DNA of 64,000 nt from Isoetes taiwanensis (lineage: Eukaryota; Streptophyta; Lycopodiopsida; Isoetales; Isoetaceae). This document shows, piece by piece, positions 52,626 through 63,427 of this stretch. The notes under the pieces were generated by a model. The model was not told the DNA's origin, did no database searches, and worked only from the letters and a program-made list of their open reading frames with translations. The stretch is from contig JAJEKV010000011.1 of assembly GCA_021234155.1 (NCBI GenBank), positions 434,001 through 498,000 of the forward strand. The letters are read 5' to 3'. Numbering within the stretch: position 1 is the first letter of the stretch; every line of letters starts with the position of its first letter. Made by a program: the position numbers and the translations under genes.

Positions 52626-54521
52626 CATTTTCTTGATTTTTAGCGCAGAGAATAGCACAGATCCTAATTTATGCTAGTAGAGTCACTTGAACCACAAATA
52701 GCATGGATTCTTTTTTAGGGTTCTTAGCTTTTTGTTTCTTCCCGTGGATATCCCTACTCTTCTACTGCACGAAATGCCCAACGGCCTGCTCTCGTCCAGA
52801 ATGGGCCAGATCTGGCTGAATCTTCCCTGAATCCGCTGATCTCGGTTGCCTTAACCTCTCGACTGATCTGGAAGACCGCTTCCTATGATCCGTTTATGCC
52901 TTCATATGCTCCGCCATCAGTTCTGGTCGGCATGTCTCTGATCTCTGCTGGTCGGCCCTGGTCGATCATTCCAAAATCTTTGGTCGAATCTTCCAATGTT
53001 GTCTATCTCTGGACGAATCTTCCAATGCTGGCTACCTTCGAATGCTCCGCCATCTATTTTGGTCAGCAGCTTCTCTCTCTGTGATCCGGAATGCCCTCTG
53101 CGCCAATCGGCTGCCTGCCCTGATATGTCTGCTCCTTCCTTGATATCGTGAATGATGGTCGACCATTTTTTGCTATATGCTGTTATGCTGAAAGTAAATA
53201 CTAATTAATTTTGTTATTAAATCAACAAACTTCCGTTAAGCATTTGGTTGGGGCTTGAGTTGTTGCCCCATTGATCTAGGTTCGAATTTGCCCTTTATAC
53301 TATAGATTTATTTTAGTTCGAAGTTGCCCTGTGCCCATTATTTTATTCTAGACTTGATGTAAAACGGTAGCTTATGTTCCTGAACCATAAACTATGGTTT
53401 ATTTCTAGTTCAAAGTTGATGTTCCTGAACTCAAAACGTTTTCCCTTAACTACGGTTTTTATTCTAGTTCGAAGTTGCTTGTGCCGTAGTTTTATTCTGG
53501 ACTAGGTAAAATTGTAGTTTATGTTCCTCAACTCATAACATTTTCACTCGAAGACCTTCGTTCCAAGACCATAGTTTTGTTTCTAGTCCTTTGCAAGCAT
53601 CCTCGGCCACCTTGATCCTTATAGATTCTCCCATATACACTTCTATAGCTTGTATAATTCATCTTTTTACCATTGAATTGAGTGGGATATTGATATTTCT
53701 TCTTACAGTTTTTCTTGAGCATTATTTATCATATGAATCTATATACGATCTCCCATGTCTATTGGTGTCTATAAACCATAGGACCAAGGTTGCACTTTAG
53801 TGCCTTATTGTTGCATTTTGGTTTGGCAACTTTGACTTCGTTTATTAAGTCTTAAATATCTTCAAACTCATATTCTATGCTTGTCCCTCGTTTTTCCCAT
53901 ACTTACAATGTGAATAGACTTTTGCTTACATAACTGCAGTTCTTGGTTCAACTAGCTCGTCTTTTTTTATCGTATTAGGGCCTAGAGATTCTTCTTTGAT
54001 AGTGCTTGTAGCTCCCAATAGTACTCTTTGAGGTTTTTTCCATCTGAATTCCATCATTCCTTCTTTTTAGGGTGGCCTTTGCCAACTTCTGTTAACCAAT
54101 TTGACATTACATTCTTTATAGCCTACGGCCAAAGCAGTGCTTATGTGTACATCTAATGTGATGTGTAGATTAGCGTCTACAATCCAATTATCCTTTGGTG
54201 CTTTTTTTTTTTTTTCCGGCAATGCAATACTTTGGTTGTTTGGTCAATACTAAGTACCTATTCTTTCTTGCATAACGTTCGTGTTTGCCCTTCTCTATCT
54301 GTCCTCGTAGCTACAAATGGGGTCCCATTGGAGGACTTATCCCATTTATATATTCTATGATTATTTTTTATCCTCTTTCTCTTTTTCTTTCTTGATGTTT
54401 GTTAACTTCTTTTACTCCATCTGTCTTGTCTTGCATCTCATCTTTTATTTTCTCGCTAGTTTTTTCTGCTATCTACCATTGCATCTAGGGTTTATGAGGT
54501 GGAGTGTTCCTCTTCTTTCAA
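52626..54521. other. Stretch without gene; diverged duplication at 53.3-53.55 kb
   Basis: A C/T-rich stretch (52740-53110) repeats GGTCGAATCTTCCAATG-type wording. Then two diverged copies of a unit with TTTTAGTTCGAAGTTGCC, TTTTATTCTAGACT and TTATGTTCCTGAAC lie at about 53308-53400 and 53455-53545. No exon is supported. Confidence 0.5.
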
Positions 54522-54565
54522 CCATATGTGTTGTTAATTTTGCTAGAAGAGTCTTCCCAAGAATG
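54522..54565. repeat. 44-bp direct repeat, left copy
   Basis: CCATATGTGTTGTTAATTTT followed by GCTAGAAGAGTCTTCCCAAG and AATG. It is identical to 63384-63427. The two copies lie about 0.6 kb outside either end of TE-B. The left copy overlaps a perfect hairpin (CCAAGAATG, ATGGTTCTATG, CATAGAACCAT, CATTCTTGG; 54557-54603). Confidence 0.9.
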
Positions 54566-55609
54566 CAATGGTTCTATGGCAACATAGAACCATCATTCTT
54601 GGAGAAGACGGGCCTTTTTTGGAACGTCTATTTTTTCCATAAGATCTTTTTTACAGGTTATATATCTCATCAGTTCTAGGTTTTCATCATCGGCCTTCCT
54701 CTTGAGCGTTACATCTTTTTGTGTTTTGTCTTCTTACTTTCCCACCCTCCCATGCCCTTTTGCAATATACTTGGAATGTGTGGTCTTTTTTCCTCACCTG
54801 GTTTGTTTACGTTTCCTTCATTTGTAATTTATGGGTGGATGTTCTTCCCTGCCTTAATTGCATTTGATATCTTTCGTCTAGGCAGATGTTCTTCCCCACT
54901 TCATTTTCTGTGTTGAGTTGTTTGGACGGATGTTCTTCCCCGCACTAGTTTGCAGATGTCATTCCTGGCTAGGCGGATGTTCTTCCTCGTCCCTTCGCTT
55001 GTGCTCATTTTATATGGGTGGCTTGCGCAGTTCTTGCTTCACATTGAACTGGAAATATTTTTTTGTATGCTTGTTTATGGACTTTGACATGACTAATGGT
55101 TCCGTAACGTGTTTCAGTTTCAAGTTTTTGTTCTTTTAGATCTATTCGAGGGTGCAAAATCGGTACGGGGTAGCAGAAATCACCGTCCGGACGCCGCTTA
55201 CAAGTGCTTAAAATCGGTGTGTTTTAAACACGACGTGCGTGATTGAAGTATTGACATGTAGGGTGCGCGCCCGTCAAATGACAGGCTGAGAGAATCATGA
55301 ACATGTTTGGTGCCGGAAACATGAATGCCTGTAGCCCGCCATATTCCTGGATGGCGGGCTAACCCATCTTGAATTCAAGCAAAATGGAGGGACTAATTGT
55401 TTCCAAGAATTGCCTGAACCAAAATTCAACAATTTGCCCTCACCAATTCAGCAATACACAGAAATCCGGGATAGATGAAACCCAATTCCTCTCCCCGTTC
55501 AATTTACAGAGCCATTGATGCAGCAAGGAAGAGAGATCGAGGCGAGATTGTATGCAAAGAAGGTAGCAATGAAGAAGAATTCCCCTTCTAAAGATTAAGC
55601 CTTCAAAGA

Positions 55610-58193
55610 CGAATAAGAAATTGAGACCGAAAGTGACCAAGAGAATAAGAGAAATTTCAGAGAAATTTATGAAGTATTCAACCAAATTAGTACAAATGTT
55701 GATGACAATGACAAAGGCCGCATCCTTGACAGTCTTCTTTGGAGGGCAAGGGATTTACCAATTGCTTCTATAAAGAAATCTAAGCAGGTTACTATGGTAG
55801 AGCAAATGGTGAAGAATTTGAAGGAAACAATGCAAGAACATAAGTTTGAGAGGAATTATGACATGCTTCGGTGCAAGGAAGTCCACCCCGATAATGGCGG
55901 CAGTACAAATGGTGTCAAGCCATTGAATCAAGCGTAGTGGCCAGATTGCTTTCAAGATCCCCGAAAAACAATTTCAATGCTTTTCAAAGAAGGGTGCAAG
56001 CTAACAAAGGGGAAGGACCTTGGTCAATGTTCGGAGGAGGAAGCGGATGGATAGCATGTTAGATCACAATAGAGAAGTCAAGTTATCAAGTTCGACACGA
56101 AAAAATACAAGAGTTTCTCCATACAAGAAAGACGTGAGGAAGTATGTATCGAGAGACAGAATAAAGATGGAACATCCAATTCACCTTCTTGAAGTCACCA
56201 AGTAAGTATTCATCCTATATTGTAGGGTTCATTATATGTAGCATTTATTTGGCATTCACACGATTTCCCCTAGCAGTTGCAATTCTACCTCGTGGTTTAG
56301 AGAGGAGAATCCTCATATCAAAATTGCATTGCGTACTTTTGAGAGGTTGAAACCGAAGTTTTGTAAGGAGGATGCGTGAGAGGCATACATGCCGTTGCAT
56401 TTACCACTTGAAATTTGAATACATCATGCAAGGATTGAAATGACTGAGAAAATCGGGTGGAGTTCATGACAATTGCAACTGCCATCGAGATTTGTGGCCC
56501 GCCCGAGAATGTGCAGCCAAGGAGCATACAATCAAGTGTACCCGATGATTTATGGAGACAAGTGGTCCGCGAAAGGTGATGATGAGGAGTGGTTTGATCA
56601 TAACCGCTTGATGTTGGCGTGTAAAAAATGTGGGTTGGATAGAATTAGAAAATGTCCACAGAAATGGATGGCACGGGTTCAAGACTAGTTACTTGGAAGA
56701 CATTTGAAAAGCAACCTGGACGGGGCCGTGACGAGAATTGAGGGATCCAAGAAAGGCTTTGAGGTACAAACCCTGCCTTGAGATTAGTACGTATGAGAGA
56801 AGTCCCAAAGAATTTCAAGAGGAAGTGAAGAAGGTAATATCAGATTTTGTTCCACACAATTACATAGCACATTGGCGGGCCAATCGGTTTAAACAAGCAG
56901 TGTGTCCTCATTTCCGGAAGATACAATTGTATCTCGTTATTGACTTTGCAGAAAAATTACAAAGATCAAGATCCGCAATGAGCCCCATCCAATGCACCGG
57001 CATACGCATCAAGTTTCTATACTTGTTCACATAACATATAGGCATGACAAAAGTGCTGATATTCCTGTTCTGCAGCGCATTTAAGAAGACCGGCCCAAAG
57101 AAGAGAAAAAAAACGTAAGGTTGGAGCGGATCGAATAGACTCAACAACGGTAGGAAGATCATAAAAGAGACTCACTTTTACATTTCGATGATAAAGTGCA
57201 TGACTCATTATTTGTGGAACACCGCCTACAAAAGCATGTTGCATGGCTTAAGGAACAGGAAATAGAGTATGAGAAGCATTGGTTTTGGAGTGATGGCTGC
57301 TCATCACAATTCAAGTCGAAAACCTTTTTTTTTTAGGCGTGTACTTCACAATCAATGACAAGGAAATAGTGTGGAACTACTTTGCCAATTGCTCATGGTA
57401 AAGGTGAACATGATGGTGCAGTCTTTGTTATCAAAAGGTCGCTAAGTAAGGAACAACTCAAACCCAATGGTGTGCAACCGAGGCATGCTAAAGATATTGT
57501 AAAATTTACGTGTACATATTTCAGCCAGCTACTACCGATGAAGAAACAGATGAGATCAAAAGATATTTTGGGAAATTGAACTGTTTGTTGTGGCAAACAT
57601 GGAAGAATATGAAATTGAAACACTCAAAGGCACAAAGAAGATTCAATCAGATCGGACACTGCCGTGGGGACTAGACCAAACAAGGCTTGCTCATAGATGC
57701 CCTGTCATGTTTCTCGCTCATTTTGCATGGATCATAATTGGGACTCCCCATCAATACAGTAGATTTGGAAAGTGGGAGGTAACCGACTTAAAACCAGGAG
57801 TTGAGAAGAAAAAGGAGACTCTTGAACAAGCCAATGAATGGATCAAGAAATTTGGTAGAGGTAGGTGACAATTTTGCAGTGAATGCTGAGGTAGACAATT
57901 CAGAGGGTGTGGACTTCTACATCCTCAAGTGCACAGAACCCAAATGCACACTTGAAGATTCATACAAAGATGGATGGGGGCAAAAATTTGGAGTGCATGA
58001 GGTTATCTTAAGTGGATTGTATTATCAATTCTTGGGTAATTTCAAGTATATGTTGCTCACTAAACAACCCGAAGCCTCCGTGCACAGCCATGTGGTAAGA
58101 TATCCTAAAATTGATATGGAAAAAGTAGAAGGCACAGACATGTACGTAATTTCACAGAGACCCATGAAAAAATTATGGCCAGTCTCCCAATAA
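55610..58193 (+). pseudogene. Decayed transposase-like gene of TE-B (DFAE / SDG / HGKG family)
   Basis: Successive plus-strand pieces: REIYEVFNQISTNVDDNDKG, VEQMVKNLKETMQEHKFERN YD, RKNTRVSPYKKDVRKYVSRD with a GT donor near 56203, WFDHNRLMLACKKCG, YKPCLEISTYERSPKEFQEE, VIDFAEKLQRS (56940), WFWSDGCSSQFKSK (57290), HGKGEHDGAVFVIKR (57393), YFGKLN and a C-terminal part to 58193 with FYILKCTEPKCTLED and VSQ. The DFAE, SDG..QFK and HGKG..DG.G..K blocks are the conserved core of a large uncharacterised protein family of animals and plants, probably DDE-like with the two Asp as metal ligands. Many stops and frameshifts make this copy dead. The piecewise preservation suggests the original protein was about 800 residues. 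Confidence 0.55.
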
Positions 58194-58690
58194 CAATGTA
58201 ATTGTTTGACACTTAACGAAATTGATGTTATTCTTTTCAAGTGATTTGTTGTTCCAGCACCTAAGCATGTAAGCACATATTTTTATATATATTAACAATA
58301 GTGAGGATGCACAAGGGTGGTGTGCATGGACACGTACTTCGAAATGAAGATTGAATTGTTGTTTATAAGAATGTAGATTTGTGACATTGGAATAAGGTTC
58401 AATTATTTATTTTGGTACCATCACTATCCCAACATTCTTGGCAAAATTATATTGTCAAGGCGTTTCCTCGATGTGACATGTGTCAATTCGAAAGTAGTCA
58501 TAATGAAATATTGCAGCCCGGTTCTGAATTAATTGTTCTCGCGCGTGGGGTTTATCGTGATTAATCGACGCCGCTAAGCACGTGACTTAAGCAAGAGGGC
58601 GCCACAAGCTCACGCCCGCCACAAGCTCACGCCCGCCAATTCATCCGCCCCGCCAATTCCTCTCAGACTCCGACTCCGCCCAACTCTACG

Positions 58691-59213
58691 ATGAAGCGAG
58701 GAAGATCGAGGGAGCCGGAGGTCACTCGGCCGGGCGCTACTAAGCGCCGAAGAGGTGTTCCCTCCACTCTTCCCCGGCCGCGGAAATGCTTGCCGCCTCC
58801 CACTCACCGCCTCCTCTCCCCGCCCACTCCCCATCGCCTCCCGCTTTGAGGAGGAGTTTCGATTCTCATCTTCTCATTCCTATGAGGAATCAGAAAATGA
58901 GGAATCGGAAATGAATTCGCAGGAATATATCACCGCTGTGATGCAGGGATGGATAGGCGAAGAAGAAGAAGAAGAAGAGGAAGAGGAAGAGGAAGAGGAA
59001 GAGGAAGAGGAAGAGGAAGAGGAAGAGGAAGAGGAAGAGGAAGAGGAGGAAGAGGAAGAGGAAGACGAGGAAGCCGACTTGGAGGAGTTCAGGGCGGTCC
59101 TTAAAGGTACATGCAAATTTTCATTTGTTTTCTGTTTTCAATTTTTCGTTTGTTTAATCTTCGTTTGTTTAATTTTTCGTTTGTTTCATTTGTTGCAGAT
59201 GGAGAATGAAGAT
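58691..59213 (+). CDS. Poly-glutamate acidic protein gene of TE-B
   Basis: An ATG at 58691 opens a basic N-terminus (MKRGRSREPEVTRPGATKRR). The strongly acidic part lies in another frame from about 58846: FEEEFRFSSSHSYEESENEE, MNSQEYITAVMQGWIG, a run of some 35 Glu and EADLEEFRAVLK. It is followed by a GT donor at 59106 and an AG acceptor before ATGGAGAATGA, giving a stop after DGE. A short intron or frameshift between basic and acidic parts must be assumed. Such acidic proteins often accompany transposases as accessory factors; no defined domain is seen. Confidence 0.4.
58958..59076. repeat. GAAGAG/GAGGAA microsatellite
   Basis: About 120 bp of purine trinucleotide/hexanucleotide repeat coding for Glu on the plus strand; the Ser-run frame on the minus strand is an artefact. 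Confidence 0.95.
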
Positions 59214-59221
59214 GCGTATGC

Positions 59222-59315
59222 ATGAAGATGAAGAAGACACCCCCTTGAAGAAGACACCCCCTTGAAGAAGACACCCCCCTTGATGAAGAAGACAACCCCC
59301 CTTTGAAGAAGACAC
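59222..59315. repeat. Tandem repeat, GAAGAAGACACCCCC unit
   Basis: Four to five copies of a ~20-bp unit (GAAGAAGACACCCCCTTGAA) directly after the poly-Glu gene stop, likely in its 3' untranslated part. Confidence 0.85.
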
Positions 59316-60024
59316 TGGCCTCAGGGCCGAAATTTTGTAAAAATTTTGTATAAATCTCTTTTGTGTACATTGGCCTAAGGGCCTTTTTTTTTATAAAAAA
59401 TCTTGTTTACCATCAAACTTTGTTGTAACTTTGTTTCTTGTTTCATTGAGATCTTTTCTTCTTCATCTATGAAATGTTATTTTTGTCTATCTATCAAATT
59501 TATGAAGTTCGAATTCCTGTGCAGTCCATTCAGATTCTGCTTGAATGTAACAGTGCTCTAGCTCTTTCATTAGTTTCAAACACTAAGAATTTTAATCACT
59601 TTCAGTAGTGCCCGATGAGTAAAACCGAACACACGAGCACTTATATGCAATAAACACTACCTTTAAACGGTTATATGGCTTAACAATAAGCCTTTGACCT
59701 TACCTCGCATGACCGGTAAGCACATGATGACATTAAGCAACTACATAAAAGTATCTGTCACTGCATGACAATAAGCAGTATCTGCCATTAAGACTCAAAC
59801 CAGACTAGCACTTGCAGGCAATTTTTTTTTAAGCACTTGATAAGTTTTAAGCATTCCTTTCAGTCAGCATTGAAGTATATATAAACAATATAGCAAAAAC
59901 TTATAGACAAGTCTGCATTGAACTACATAAACAATATAGCAAAAACATTCTTAAATTAAGATAAAGATGGTACATGAAAAGTGTAGGATTCCTTGGCCTA
60001 AATAAATGACAGACAGGCCAATAA
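59316..60024. other. Spacer between convergent TE-B genes
   Basis: AT-rich; ACTACATAAACAATATAGCA-type wording is repeated at 59873 and 59920. No exon seen. Confidence 0.4.
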
Positions 60025-62707
60025 TCATGGAGAATGACAAGCGTCATCACCATAAACCTTCTCCAATTCCTCCTTCACAAACCTGCAGAACTGCAACTGT
60101 TTTCCAGAAAGTCTTTCCAAGCATAGCTTCATAATCTTTCTATCTGTCTTAGGCCAAGGCTTGTATCTATGTGTATTCTTCACCAAGACCTTCATTTCTT
60201 CCTCGGTCTTGGCCTCGCGAGTATTTCTTCTATCTTTGGGGTGAGTAATTGGTAGCACTTCATCATGGACATCCATCTTGAATGCAGTACCCCAGAGAAG
60301 TTTCAAGGACTGCTAAGGTAAGACTTGTACAATGAATCATCAAGAAGCAAAGTCTTACCCGAATCTCTTGGGTATGACTCATATATTTTCCCAAGTGGCT
60401 TCATCATGATTGGACAGCCCGTGGTTTGTTAGGGTGGTGAAAAAACTGGTCTCGCACACATTTTTCCCTGTCCCCATACAAATTCAAATCATCCCCTCAA
60501 ATCGGACATAGTACTTGCAACACATCTTCCACATTGGAGAGTTGCATTGATGACCATATACCAACACAACACTTCAGAACAAAGTCTTCAAGAAGAACAC
60601 CGCTTCGGTCCGAATATCACTTTCTTTACGCTAGTGTATGTCATTGTCAATCCTCGCCTCCAAGCGTATGTGTTCATTTGCACCAAATGTTTTACCAACA
60701 CACCATTTAAATCCAAGACAATGAGTTTATCTTTGGTCGGCAAATCAATATTTAGTACGTTGGAACATCCTGAATATCTACACAACAGAATTACTACATG
60801 AATAAATAGATGAAGATGAAAATGAAAAATGGGTTGAATGTGGAAACCTTTCAGATCAACAAAGCAGGATTCTCCTGACCTAACGTAATGAACCGGTAAT
60901 CCTACGATGAATGCAACAAAAGAAAATCAATAATATTCAATGTTTTAAGCAACACTAAGTTGTGGCCTTCTTGCCCAACAATGCCCATACCCCTTTCCGG
61001 GGTTAGTAATGGCAAAGAATCACTTGTTGAAGATCAGCGCACCAAACTTGAGGGCCCCGATTACGCATTTTCTTCTTGAGACACACTTCGATATGTGTGG
61101 TGTCATGATTGAGACTGCTTCACATCTTTTGCATAGCTACTTCTTGTTCTCTTTCTTGTAGCCCGAACAACTACTTTGCTATCCTCCGGCTTACCCCTCT
61201 TTGTTCTTACGCCCTTTCCTTTCTCGCAAATATTCAGCCAAGTTGCCCTCATCCGATGGAATTAATCCCTCAACTTCCTTAGGTGCTTCATTATTGTACA
61301 ATCGGGTCTCTTTGTTTTTTCCACAACCTTGTGTGTTTACAACCGGTCTTTGTGTTTACGACTTCTTCTATAGCTTCTTGGGCAGCTTTCTTGGATCGCT
61401 AGTGGTGGTTCTGGCTGTTGCAATCAAATCAGTCACAATTGATTTGACTCCTATAGGACTTTGCGGTGTTGTGCATCTTCAAATGGCACCATTGTCCTTC
61501 TTTGAACCCCGAATCGGTGAGACCTCAATTGCGTGACGGATTAACACATCCTTTTTTGGTGTACTATTTGAAGCACCCGCAACATGGCCAAAACCTAGCT
61601 CGTCAAATACACCCTCCGCACCTTTCGGGCAACCACGAATACATTGTCCTCCTCTCAACAATGAACAACAAGCTATATGATACTCATGTTGGCAATTCAA
61701 TGCTAAACTTAACCTTTGTAAGCTTTAGTGAATTCCGCACCACATGCCGAACATGTATAAAATGGATCTTCCACTAGCAACTTATCTCGTATAATAGTAG
61801 AGATGCTAAATGTTGCAGGAGTATCCATTTTCAGCTTCCACAAATTGTTTATGTAGAAATGCGTAAGTCTCTCGTTCTTCTTCGAGAACTTTTAACTCCT
61901 CCTCAAGTTTGAGTTTACGTTTGACCCGCTCATTAACGGATGTAGGGTTCATTGCTTTTTGTACCTTGTTCCTGTGCCAAGTTTCCATCCGACACCGCTC
62001 TAAATCTTTAATTTCTGCCTCCAACTCACATGTTGGATTAAGCTTGAACTCCTCCCGCTTTTGTAGCCAAATCATCGTGGGTTCTTAAACTGTTTTCGAC
62101 CTCTTCCAACATCATTTTCTCGTAATTCAAAGGCCTTCTCATTTCCTTTCAGCTCACTTCCCTCGCTTCCATTCTTTGTGATAAGTAAAACTGATTTTCC
62201 AATCTCCCATCTTTCGCATTCTCTAAGGTTTTATGTTTTCATCACATGCACCGACCTCATTTGATCCAAATTTGCCACCTTTGGCTTTGCCTTCATTTCA
62301 GTTTTCCTAACATGTGCTACAACATCTGCCTCTGTTTTTACTTGTCTATTGTTGTGGTATCTTTGACATTGCACAGCAAATGCAGCCCAGTTTACTTTAT
62401 GTTCCTCAGGTGCAAGTATTGATCTAGTGCAATTTTCAAATGCAAAAGCAAGGGCCAGTTGCTTTCTTACTTCTTTGTTGTGACAATTCTTGTAGATTTT
62501 TCGGCAGAGTGTTTCCAACTTCTCTTGAAGATGCTCCTTTGCACAGTGCCATTTTATCTTTCCCTTGTTCAACTTCTTTGTCCAAACAGAATCCCAATCT
62601 CGATCCGTGACATTATTTTCCAACCAAGCTTCTTCCTCGTGGGGCTTCACCCCCGAATTGCACAGACCTCTGATGGTGTGAAAATCATCCACGCTCCATG
62701 CCTCCAT
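60025..62707 (-). pseudogene. TE-B minus-strand gene: coiled coil, Cys/His zinc motif and FCP1/NIF-like HAD phosphatase domain
   Basis: From an ATG at 62707: MEAWSVDDFHTIRGL, WLENNVTDRDWDSVWTKKLN and a helical part, to a TAA at 62231. A coiled coil follows (RVKRKLKLEEELKVLEEERE, 62075-61806). Then CSACGAEFTKAYKG and, after a break, LNCQHEYHIACC with RGGQCIRGCPKG, a C-x2-C...C-x-H-x2-H-x2-C-C zinc-type motif. Near 60.75 kb KDKLIVLDLNGVLV matches the catalytic DxD-type box of NIF/FCP1 phosphatases (LDLNG variant of plants). FVWGQGK, KPLGKIYESYPR and GKTLLLDDSLYKS match the rest of that fold in order. The last part reads HRYKPWPKTDRKIMKL and LQFCRFVKEELEKVYG. Stops and frameshifts are frequent. 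A phosphatase of this class normally acts on RNA polymerase II CTD or related phosphoproteins; in a transposon it could be a captured domain. Confidence 0.55.
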
Positions 62708-62859
62708 CGTCAACAGTGAAACATTGATCTGAGTTTTTGCGCCCAGGGGAAAAGGAGGGAGAAGGGCGTGACGGGCTTCGACGTCCGCGAGTTTCAGCAC
62801 TTAAAGTGCTTAAACGCTTCGCCAAAAGTTGTACCCCACTAGCGATTTTACACCCTCGA

Positions 62860-63160
62860 GTCGTATTTGAATTTGGCCATGGCTTCATGACTATGGACAT
62901 TTATTTCAAGCCGAATTCGAGTGGAGTCGTGGCATAATAACTATGGAAGAATTTTCAACGGCTTCACACTCTGTCAAGCTATCATGGCCATTTGGAGTTT
63001 GCAATTGTTATGCGTACGGATGAATTTTCAACGGCTTCTCATTCTGTCTATCATGGCCATTTGGAGTTTGCAATGATTATGTGAAGACTGCAGATGCACA
63101 AGGATTATCAATGATCGTTGCATGATGCACTTGTGTGACTCCTAGTCTGTTATTTATCTT
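62860..63160. repeat. Duplicated segment outside TE-B
   Basis: GAATTTTCAACGGCTTC, CTATCATGGCCATTTGGAGTT and TTGCAATKRTTATG occur twice (about 62945-63015 and 63023-63085). It is a tandem duplication without coding potential. Confidence 0.7.
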
Positions 63161-63217
63161 CATGGTTTTCCTCGAAAACTCGAAAGGGCGGGGTTTTTAT
63201 TCCAGTTGATAAATCTC
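63160..63217 (-). mobile_element. Diverged second copy of the hairpin MITE
   Basis: TTTTCCTCGAAAACTCGAAA and GGGCGGGGTTTTTATTCCAG match the minus strand of the MITE at 26348-26428 (CCTCGAAAACCCGAAAGGGC, GGGTTTTTTAATCCC). The terminal inverted repeats are eroded. Confidence 0.7.
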
Positions 63218-63383
63218 TGACTTTGAGATTCATTGTGGCTTATCTCTTTTCTTATTGAAACCCTCGGTAATTGTCTACTTCCAAGGTTTATTTGGCTTTC
63301 TATCTTTTTAGCCAATCGTTTTTACTACTATGCTATTGTACTTTGATTTTTTGAACGCTCAATAAGAAAGCCACTTCACTTCG

Positions 63384-63427
63384 CCATATGTGTTGTTAAT
63401 TTTGCTAGAAGAGTCTTCCCAAGAATG
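63384..63427. repeat. 44-bp direct repeat, right copy
   Basis: Identical in sequence and orientation to 54522-54565. Its neighbours differ from those of the left copy on both sides. Confidence 0.9.

Larger units (their letters stand above)
55146..62859. mobile_element. TE-B: 7.7-kb DNA transposon with inverted termini
   Basis: The left end reads CGAGGGTGCAAAATCGGTAC then GGGGTA (from 55147); the right end on the minus strand reads CGAGGGTGTAAAATCGCTAG then TGGGGTAC (from about 62859). Both are followed by GC-rich subterminal sequence with similar wording (AAGTGCTTAAAATCG against AAGTGCTGAAACTCG). Between them lie a transposase-like relic, a poly-Glu gene (both plus) and a zinc/HAD-type gene (minus). 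Target duplications could not be fixed because the terminus can be placed in several ways. Confidence 0.6.

Noticed and set aside
54317-54679. 120-codon hydrophobic, Phe/Leu-rich plus-strand frame
   Set aside because: Composition follows the T-rich DNA. There is no family signature, and part of it runs through a 44-bp repeat and a hairpin.
58880-59116. Minus-strand poly-Ser frame
   Set aside because: It is the complement of the GAAGAG repeat that encodes poly-Glu on the plus strand.
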